Source of the DNA: Silanimonas sp965368785
Lineage (GTDB): Bacteria > Pseudomonadota > Gammaproteobacteria > Xanthomonadales > Xanthomonadaceae
Direction of reading: 5' to 3'
Assembly: GCA_965368785.1 (NCBI GenBank)
Contig: CBDUOG010000048.1
Location: 1 to 14,340, forward strand
Length of the DNA: 14,340 nt
The notes beneath the pieces are model-generated. The model did not search any database. It was not told the DNA's origin and saw nothing but the letters and a program-made list of their open reading frames with translations. This document shows positions 7,992 to 13,529 of the stretch, one piece after another; position 1 is the first letter of the stretch; every line of letters begins with the position of its first letter. The translations under genes and the position numbers were made by a program.

Positions 7992-8017
7992 TTAGCACTC
8001 CGGGATAAGAGTGCTAA
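7992..8017. promoter_or_regulatory. CIRCE element (HrcA operator) before rpoH
   Basis: TTAGCACTC (7992-8000) and GAGTGCTAA (8009-8017) are both perfect matches to the arms of CIRCE, the operator bound by the heat-shock repressor HrcA. The spacer is 8 bp (CGGGATAA) rather than the usual 9. It lies 19 bp upstream of the rpoH ATG and covers the -10 of the predicted sigma-E promoter, the place where bound repressor would block transcription. Confidence 0.85.
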
Positions 8018-8033
8018 AGGTCTCAAAAGTTCC
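8005..8033 (-). promoter_or_regulatory. Sigma-E (RpoE)-type promoter of rpoH
   Basis: On the minus strand GGAACTT (8033-8027) is the full sigma-E -35 consensus, followed by exactly 16 bases and TCTTAT (8010-8005), close to the TCTGA-type -10 of sigma-E promoters such as rpoH P3 of E. coli. Transcription would start near 7998 and give a leader of about 25 bases. The -10 is inside the CIRCE element. Confidence 0.65.
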
Positions 8034-8104
8034 AAGATGCCCCTATAGTCACCGATATGGGGGCAATAATCAGTTGCCAAAAGTCCCCTCCGGCGAAATA
8101 TTTA

Positions 8105-8120
8105 CTGAACTGATGTTCAG
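8105..8120 (-). terminator. Weak hairpin after ung
   Basis: CTGAAC and GTTCAG pair around a 4-base loop directly after the ung stop (8123-8125). On the minus strand it is followed by TAAATATTT, AT-rich but without a real U-run. It could be a weak terminator or a processing hairpin at the end of the rhlB-ung cluster. Confidence 0.35.
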
Positions 8121-8122
8121 AT

Positions 8123-8821
8123 TCAGTCGATCTGCCAGTCGATCGGGCTCAATCCCCGGCCTTTGAGCCAGCGATTGGCGGCCGAAAAATGCCCGCAGCC
8201 GATGAATCCGCGATGTGCCGACAGCGGCGAAGGGTGCGGGGCGCGCAGGACACAATGCCGGGTGTTATCAATGAGGCGGCCTTTTTTCTGGGCGTAAGCA
8301 CCCCAAAGCATAAATACCAACCCCTCTCGATCCTGGCTGAGGGCCTGAATTATGGCATCCGTAAACTCTTCCCAACCCTTGCCCTGATGACTGCCGGGCT
8401 GGCCCTGTTCAACGCTGAGCACCGCATTGAGCAGCAACACACCCTGCTCAGCCCAGCTGCTCAAATTGCCGTTACGGGGCCGAGCGACCCCCAGGTCACG
8501 CTCGAGCTCAGCAAAGATATTCGACAGCGATGGCGGAACCGGCACACCATCGGGTACCGAGAAACTCAAGCCGTGGGCCTGACCCGGACCGTGATAGGGA
8601 TCTTGTCCGAGGATGACCACCTTAACCTGCTCGAAGGGCGCCGCATCGAGTGCCGCAAACATGTGCTTTCCAGCCGGATAAATACGCTTGCCGGCGAGCT
8701 TCTCACTCTTTAGAAATGCGGACAGGGCGCGCATTTTAGGAGCCTGCAGTTCGGCGCCTAATCGATCTTTCCACGAAGGATGCAAAACGATGGTTGTCGT
8801 TTCACTGGTTGCAAAGGTCAC
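8123..8821 (-). CDS. ung: Uracil-DNA glycosylase, family 1
   Basis: Ung removes uracil from DNA to start base-excision repair. The 232-residue protein has the water-activating motif GQDPYHGP with the catalytic Asp74, the FSVPDGVPVPPSLSNIF segment, LLLNAVLSVE, and HPSPLSAHRGF (196-206) whose His196 stabilises the product and whose loop inserts into the minor groove. Length fits family 1 (about 225-230). The start is GTG at 8821; no other start gives a full N-terminal domain, and the ribosome site is weak (GGG about 9 bases upstream). The response-regulator stop is only 15 bp upstream, so ung is most likely the last gene of the rhlB-ftsE-ftsX-regulator transcript. Confidence 0.98.
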   Translation of the reverse strand: MTFATSETTTIVLHPSWKDRLGAELQAPKMRALSAFLKSEKLAGKRIYPAGKHMFAALDAAPFEQVKVVILGQDPYHGPGQAHGLSFSVPDGVPVPPSLSNIFAELERDLGVARPRNGNLSSWAEQGVLLLNAVLSVEQGQPGSHQGKGWEEFTDAIIQALSQDREGLVFMLWGAYAQKKGRLIDNTRHCVLRAPHPSPLSAHRGFIGCGHFSAANRWLKGRGLSPIDWQID

Positions 8822-8836
8822 GATGTTTAACCCGTT

Positions 8837-9679
8837 TTACCCTGCCGTCTGCTTGCGCATTTGACGACCGAGTCGCAATTGAAAAAGTAATTTGGTTATT
8901 AACAAGCGCTCTTCAATCGGCTTTTGCACTAAGTCATTGGCCCCTGATCGAATCAAGTCCGCTTGATTCGACGGATTCGCATCACCGGTCATCACCACGA
9001 TCGGCAACAGACCTTTGGAGTATTTGAAATCACCGCGGATCGTGTGGATTAAATCCAGACCGGTCAGCTCACCTTTCAGATAGACATCGGTGAGCACTAC
9101 GTCAGGGCCGGGTCCGGCACCTTTGGCTTGCGCTTCCTTCAGGTGCGCAACCGCCTCATCGACATCGGATGCGTGGGTGACCGTGAGACCGTGTTTTTCC
9201 AACATCCGGCGCGTGGCCACAGCAACAACCCGGCTATCTTCCACATACAGCACTTCGCCACCGGGCTCGCCCTCCGGCGCAATATAGCCGCGTATAAACA
9301 AACCGAGCGCATCAAAACCCAGCGACTTGTCAAAGTAATCGGTGACATCGTCACTGATGCTTCGCGCTTCCAGTCGTGATTGCACATCACCTGAAACCAC
9401 GATGATCGGGATATAAGCCTGAGGCGTGTGTTCGCGTAAATACCGCGCCAACTCCAGGCCATCCATATCCGGCAGCCGCAATGCAACGGTGACCAGATCC
9501 AACGCCCCGACCTGCAGCGCTCGTTTGGCTTCCTCGCCGGTTTCGCAGCTAATGATTTGTGCGTCCGGAATTTGTTCAAGCAAGACCTTTTCGATCATGC
9601 GCCGCACGACCTTCGACCCGTCCACCAGCAGAATCCGCGGTGACTCACTACTGAAATTGCGTAGCGCCTGAGTTCTCAT
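8837..9679 (-). CDS. Dual-receiver response regulator, first receiver degenerate
   Basis: A 280-residue protein made of two CheY-like receiver domains and no DNA-binding, enzymatic or other output domain; about 10 basic residues follow the second. REC2 (about 142-270) is complete: acidic pair Glu147-Asp148, phosphoacceptor Asp198 in VLTDVYL, Thr231 in VVMTGD, Lys253 in VQKPI. REC1 (about 14-134) keeps Ser96 and Lys118 but has Ala66 where the phosphoacceptor Asp should be (LVTVALRLPDMDG) and Gly21 instead of the second acidic residue (LLVDGSKVVRR). It should not be phosphorylated in the usual way. I chose the ATG at 9679 because it overlaps the ftsX stop as ATGA; the in-frame start at 9739 would add 20 residues overlapping ftsX. 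The coupling suggests joint expression with FtsEX. Its kinase and target are not in the window. Confidence 0.93.
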   Translation of the reverse strand: MRTQALRNFSSESPRILLVDGSKVVRRMIEKVLLEQIPDAQIISCETGEEAKRALQVGALDLVTVALRLPDMDGLELARYLREHTPQAYIPIIVVSGDVQSRLEARSISDDVTDYFDKSLGFDALGLFIRGYIAPEGEPGGEVLYVEDSRVVAVATRRMLEKHGLTVTHASDVDEAVAHLKEAQAKGAGPGPDVVLTDVYLKGELTGLDLIHTIRGDFKYSKGLLPIVVMTGDANPSNQADLIRSGANDLVQKPIEERLLITKLLFQLRLGRQMRKQTAG

Positions 9680-10659
9680 AATTCCGTTGGTCGAGTTTTC
9701 CGCAATTGGTGACCTGCCGCAACCCGTGCGCCAAGCCATCCGAAGGTAGCCGAGATGGCCAAGACGCTTAGACTGCCGCTAATCCCCGGACCATTCAAGT
9801 AAAACTGTGCGCCATAACTGGCTACCAGATCTGATAAACGGCCCTGTGTTGCCCAAGCGGCCAAGGCCAGAATCAGCATCGCGAGCACGCCAGAGACCAG
9901 ACCGAGTGCAGCGCCCTGATATAAAAAAGGTCGCCTGATGTAACGGTCAGTAGCCCCGAGCTGCTGCAAAACGGTGACCTCATCTGCTTTAGCTGCGACT
10001 TCAAGACGGACTGTATTGCCCACAATCAAAATTGACCCGAGCCCCAGAAATAGCGCAACAACCAGCGCGAAACGTTCAGCAAACCGCAGCCATGCATTAA
10101 GTCGAGCACGCCATGCGTCATCGCGATACACCGAATCGACACCATCAAGCGCCAACGCCGCGCGCTCCAGCGCATCAACATCGACGCGATCATTTTCGGG
10201 CACGACGATTAATACGTAAGGCAATGGATTTTCCTCAAGAACATCCAAAGCGCTGGCTATATCACTCATCTGTCGAAATTCTTCGAGACCTTGATCCGGC
10301 GTTTTGATCTGAATCGAGCGCACACCATCGAGCGCAGAGATGTGCTCCTGCACCTCGCGGGCACGCTCTTGCGTACTACTGACATGCAAAAAGACGGTCA
10401 ACTCCTGAGCCCGCTCCACCTGGCCAACAAAGGCGGACAGGTTCTGATTAATCAAAATAAGGCTCAACGGCAAAGCGATTGCCAATGACAACACACCAAT
10501 CGTCAGCGACGAGGTCATCGGCCTGCGCAACAGTCGCGCAATACTTAACTTGAATGCGCTGACATGATGCTGCAGCCAAACGCGCGGACTCCACCGGCCC
10601 GGAACGGAACTGCGCGATGCGCCACGCGCCCGCGACTCGGATTTTTTATTCAAGCTCAT
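9676..10659 (-). CDS. ftsX: Cell-division protein FtsX
   Basis: FtsX is the membrane half of the FtsEX complex, which at the septum switches on peptidoglycan amidases through EnvC-type activators and helps divisome assembly. The 327 residues show the expected plan: a basic cytosolic N-terminus (1-46), TM1 at about 51-71, a large periplasmic loop (about 75-195), and TM2-TM4 at about 197-217, 249-270 and 292-312. Before TM3 the cytosolic segment DEVTVLQQLGATDRYIRRPFLYQG is the conserved stretch of FtsX/permease proteins. GAGGA lies 9 bases before the ATG, inside ftsE. The start overlaps the ftsE stop (ATGA), and the stop overlaps the response-regulator start (ATGA), so all three are translationally coupled. 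Confidence 0.97.
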   Translation of the reverse strand: MSLNKKSESRARGASRSSVPGRWSPRVWLQHHVSAFKLSIARLLRRPMTSSLTIGVLSLAIALPLSLILINQNLSAFVGQVERAQELTVFLHVSSTQERAREVQEHISALDGVRSIQIKTPDQGLEEFRQMSDIASALDVLEENPLPYVLIVVPENDRVDVDALERAALALDGVDSVYRDDAWRARLNAWLRFAERFALVVALFLGLGSILIVGNTVRLEVAAKADEVTVLQQLGATDRYIRRPFLYQGAALGLVSGVLAMLILALAAWATQGRLSDLVASYGAQFYLNGPGISGSLSVLAISATFGWLGARVAAGHQLRKTRPTEL

Positions 10660-11342
10660 GACGCTAAGTCCTCGGCAGAAATATCGTCCGCCAGCTGACC
10701 TTGATTAATGACCAGTGTGCGTTTGCGCATGCGTCGAATCAGAGCCAGATCGTGGCTGGCGACCAACACCGAAGTGCCCAGTTCGGGTAACAGTGCAAAC
10801 AGGCTCATAATCTCCGCCGCGAGCTGCGGGTCAAGGTTACCGGTGGGCTCATCGGCAATTAACAGCTTGGGTTGAGAGACAATTGCGCGGGCGATGCCAA
10901 CCCGCTGCTGTTCACCGGTTGATAGCTCTTGCGGCAAAGCCGTTTCGCGGTTGGCCAAACCGACCTTATCAAGCGCAGTTCGCACGCGCTTGCCGATTTC
11001 AGATGTCGCCAAGCCGGCGATCATCAGTGGCATAGCGACATTATTAAAAATCGAATATTCACCGAGCAGTCGATGATCTTGAAAAACCGCCGAAACGTTT
11101 CGCCGGTGCATGGCAATGGCGCTGCCACGAACGGCATTGAGGTTTTTGTCCTCGAAAATGACGGCGCCGCGACTCGGCCGCTCGGTCAAATGAATGAGCT
11201 TGAGCAAGGTACTTTTACCCGCCCCGGAATGGCCGGTAACGAAAATCATCTCGCCCGGCTCCATGCTGAAACTTAACTCACGCAACGCAAATCGCTCGTT
11301 TCCGTAATGTTTGGAAACTGCGTCAAATTTAATTAATGGCAT
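10656..11342 (-). CDS. ftsE: Cell-division ATP-binding protein FtsE
   Basis: FtsE is the cytoplasmic ABC ATPase partner of FtsX. The 228-residue length is typical. Walker A is GHSGAGKST with Lys43, the Q-loop glutamine is about 88 (VFQDHRLL), the signature is LSTGEQQRVGIARA (140-153; the usual form is LSGGEQQ), Walker B is LLIADEPTGNLD, and the switch His is in LVASHD. GAGG lies 8 bases before the ATG. It begins 18 bp after the rhlB stop and overlaps ftsX by ATGA. In E. coli ftsE follows ftsY; ftsY is not in this window, and rhlB takes the upstream position. Confidence 0.97.
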   Translation of the reverse strand: MPLIKFDAVSKHYGNERFALRELSFSMEPGEMIFVTGHSGAGKSTLLKLIHLTERPSRGAVIFEDKNLNAVRGSAIAMHRRNVSAVFQDHRLLGEYSIFNNVAMPLMIAGLATSEIGKRVRTALDKVGLANRETALPQELSTGEQQRVGIARAIVSQPKLLIADEPTGNLDPQLAAEIMSLFALLPELGTSVLVASHDLALIRRMRKRTLVINQGQLADDISAEDLAS

Positions 11343-11360
11343 CCGTTCTGCCTCGCCCCA

Positions 11361-12908
11361 TTAACTCTTCTTTGGTTCAAAAAGCGATCGTACACTCGAC
11401 ACGATTTTCGAAAACAATCCCGGCTTAGCTGATGAAGTTGGTGGAGTATTTGGCTTCGGCTGACGTTCCCGCCTGTCCCCACTCGATTTATGCTCGGTGC
11501 GTTTGCGCTCAGGGCTGCGGTCCGGACGCGGGCCACTTCGTTCGCGACGCGGACGATCACTGCCTTCGCTTCGCTTACTACCCGGCGCAGAAACACCCGC
11601 GCCGGATTTCCCACGGCGTGGGCGCGACTTGCCAGGCCCGCCTTTTTGATTGCGTGGATTATTTCGCGGGCTGTCTTCGAACATATCCGAAATACGTTCG
11701 TGCCCCTCAAGTGCAGGCATTGGTGTACGCGGCTTCGCCACCAGAAGTTCGGCAGTAATCGGCTCTACCGGTATCTTTTGTTCAATATATTCTTCAATCG
11801 CCGGCAATCCCATGGCGTATAGCTCGCAGGCAAAACTGATCGCATCACCTTCAGCGCCCAATCGCGCGGTTCGTCCGATGCGGTGCACGTAATCTTCGGC
11901 GTCAAACGGCAGGTCGAAGTTATACACGTGTGACACGCCATCGATGTGCAAGCCACGAGCAGCCACATCGGTTGCAACCAAAATTTCTAAATCGCCCTTC
12001 TGAAACTTCGTCAGCAAACTCTGACGCTTTTTCTGCGCGACATCGCCCGACAGAACGCCGACTCGATACTGCGCCCGCTCCAACACTCGAGCAACACGCT
12101 CAACGCCGGATTTGGTGTTCACGAAGACCATCGTGCGGTTGCCTTCGGTGCGCGACAGCAAGCTCACCAACAGGGGTAATTTCTCTTCGTTGGCAGGCAG
12201 GTAGAGTTTCTGCCGGACTTTAGCGGCGGTAATGGATTCAGTTTCCACCACGAGCTTTTCCGGGTCATTCATGTGCTCGTAGGCGAGCTCTAACACGCGA
12301 TGACTCAAAGTGGCCGAAAACATCAGGGTCTGGCGCTCGGCGCGCGGCGGCAGCCGACGCAACAGGAAGCGAAGATCCTTGATAAAGCCCAGATCGAACA
12401 TGCGATCGGCTTCATCCAAAATACACACTTCGCAGGCATGCAAATGCACTACATGCTGTTTCACGTAGTCGATCAATCGACCCGGAGTCGCGATGATGAC
12501 ATCGGTGCCTGCCTGCAGCATTTCGCGCTGCTTGTCGTAATCGACACCGCCGTAGATCAGGGCATATTTAAGCCCCAGATCGGATGCAAACTTCACCGCA
12601 TCCTTATGAATTTGAATCGCCAGCTCCCGGGTCGGCGCCAAAATCAGCGCCCGCGGATCCGAAGGACCTCGGTTTGCTAATGCCGGTCGCTTTAATAAGC
12701 GATCCATCATTGCAACCAAGAAGGCTAAGGTTTTACCGGTTCCGGTTTGCGCCTGACCGGCGATATCACGCCCCTGCAATGCGACGGGTAGACTTAAGGC
12801 CTGAATCGGTGTGCAGCGCAGGAATCCAGCTGCTTCCAGGCCAGCGACCAATCGTGGATGCAGGTCAAGATTGGCCAGGGCGATATCGGTAAGGGGTTTG
12901 TCACTCAT
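11361..12908 (-). CDS. rhlB: ATP-dependent RNA helicase RhlB with long basic tail
   Basis: RhlB is the DEAD-box helicase of the RNA degradosome, which unwinds structured RNA for RNase E and PNPase. The core carries the Q motif (FLRCTPIQ, about 30-36), AQTGTGKT (53-60), PTRELAIQ, TPGRLIDY, DEAD (165-168), SAT (198-200), ATDVAARGLH and HRIGRTAR. Text such as ALQGRDIAGQAQTG, YDKQREML, NEEKLPLL and GDVAQKKR closely follows E. coli RhlB, which distinguishes it from RhlE or SrmB. At 515 residues it is about 95 longer than the E. coli protein: from about 411 the tail is rich in Arg, Lys, Pro, Gly and Ser, ending in a hydrophobic segment GLFSKIVSSVRSLFEPKKS. The start at 12908 has no clear Shine-Dalgarno site. 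It lies divergent from trxA, as in E. coli, and heads the cluster with ftsE. Confidence 0.95.
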   Translation of the reverse strand: MSDKPLTDIALANLDLHPRLVAGLEAAGFLRCTPIQALSLPVALQGRDIAGQAQTGTGKTLAFLVAMMDRLLKRPALANRGPSDPRALILAPTRELAIQIHKDAVKFASDLGLKYALIYGGVDYDKQREMLQAGTDVIIATPGRLIDYVKQHVVHLHACEVCILDEADRMFDLGFIKDLRFLLRRLPPRAERQTLMFSATLSHRVLELAYEHMNDPEKLVVETESITAAKVRQKLYLPANEEKLPLLVSLLSRTEGNRTMVFVNTKSGVERVARVLERAQYRVGVLSGDVAQKKRQSLLTKFQKGDLEILVATDVAARGLHIDGVSHVYNFDLPFDAEDYVHRIGRTARLGAEGDAISFACELYAMGLPAIEEYIEQKIPVEPITAELLVAKPRTPMPALEGHERISDMFEDSPRNNPRNQKGGPGKSRPRRGKSGAGVSAPGSKRSEGSDRPRRERSGPRPDRSPERKRTEHKSSGDRRERQPKPNTPPTSSAKPGLFSKIVSSVRSLFEPKKS

Positions 12909-13020
12909 AGATTATTTCTGCTGATACTTGCACGATCCCCAGTCTGAAAGCACACTGATTCGGGTCCAGAGGGGTTGGTGCTTGTTTTTGCTGAACCGAC
13001 CCCCAGTTTAGCCCATGCGG

Positions 13021-13042
13021 AGCCGTTAACTTCGGTTCGGCT
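13021..13042 (+). other. Leader hairpin upstream of trxA
   Basis: AGCCG (13021-13025) pairs with CGGCT (13038-13042) and AAC with GTT around a TTCG loop, leaving a 2-base bulge (TT, 13026-13027). It sits 14 bp before the trxA ribosome site (GAGGAG at 13055-13060) in the 158-bp divergent rhlB/trxA region. It could stabilise the trxA message. No clear sigma-70 promoter was found by eye in this gap. Confidence 0.4.
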
Positions 13043-13066
13043 GATTATTTTGATGAGGAGTGATGC

Positions 13067-13393
13067 GTGAGCGATAAAGTTTTCCATGTTGGTGATGCAG
13101 ATTTTGAGTCCGAAGTATTGAATTCAGATCTTCCCGTGTTGGTCGATTTCTGGGCGGAGTGGTGTGCCCCGTGCAAGGCCATTGGCCCGCTGATTGACGA
13201 GCTGGCTGAAAGCCAGAACGGCAAGTTAAAGGTAGTCAAAGTCAACATTGACCAGAACCCGATGACACCACGCCAGTACGCCGTACGCGGCATTCCGACT
13301 TTGATGGTATTTACCGGTGGCAAAGTTCAGGGAACCCATGCCGGAATGTTAAACCGGGCACAGCTAACTGACCTGGTCGAAAAGTCCGTCTGA
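13067..13393 (+). CDS. trxA: Thioredoxin
   Basis: Thioredoxin is the small cytoplasmic dithiol reductant for ribonucleotide reductase, methionine sulfoxide reductases and protein disulfides. The 108-residue length is exact for the family. The redox motif is WAEWCAPCK with Cys33 and Cys36, where Ala replaces the Gly of the usual CGPC, and the cis-proline loop is RGIPTLM. FDVDF-type core residues (LVDFWA, KVNIDQNP) are in place. The start is GTG at 13067 with GAGGAG 6 bases upstream; an ATG at 13063 is out of frame and stops after four codons. It is followed by rho after 136 bp in the same direction, the conserved trxA-rho order. Confidence 0.97.
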   Translation: MSDKVFHVGDADFESEVLNSDLPVLVDFWAEWCAPCKAIGPLIDELAESQNGKLKVVKVNIDQNPMTPRQYAVRGIPTLMVFTGGKVQGTHAGMLNRAQLTDLVEKSV

Positions 13394-13407
13394 ATCGGAG
13401 CCAGCTG

Positions 13408-13434
13408 CCCGCGCTTGCTTGTGAAAAGCGCGGG
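13408..13434 (+). other. Hairpin in the trxA-rho intergenic region
   Basis: CCCGCGCTT (13408-13416) and AAGCGCGGG (13426-13434) form a perfect 9-bp GC-rich stem with a 9-base loop, 14 bp after the trxA stop. No U-run follows, so it is not a standard intrinsic terminator. It may protect the trxA 3' end or take part in rho leader control, since rho is autoregulated by attenuation in E. coli. Confidence 0.55.
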
Positions 13435-13529
13435 AGAGTGCTAATTTAACGCCTCAGAGCGCCATTAATTGCGCCTCTACATCGTGCAACTCAATTCCCT
13501 TTTCTAGCTCGCAATCGCGAGGAACTCCT

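Noticed and set aside
7973..8080. Longer RpoH starting at 8080
   Set aside because: The extra 36 residues do not resemble sigma-32 and the frame would run through CIRCE and the predicted promoter.
11432..11892. Overlapping long plus-strand open frames opposite the rhlB tail
   Set aside because: They arise from the GC-rich, low-complexity coding sequence of rhlB, whose conserved motifs show that the minus strand is the coding one.
13436..13444. GAGTGCTAA, a perfect half of a CIRCE element, before rho
   Set aside because: No partner arm stands 8-9 bases upstream (the bases there read CTTGTGAAA), and a single 9-mer is within chance for a window of this size.
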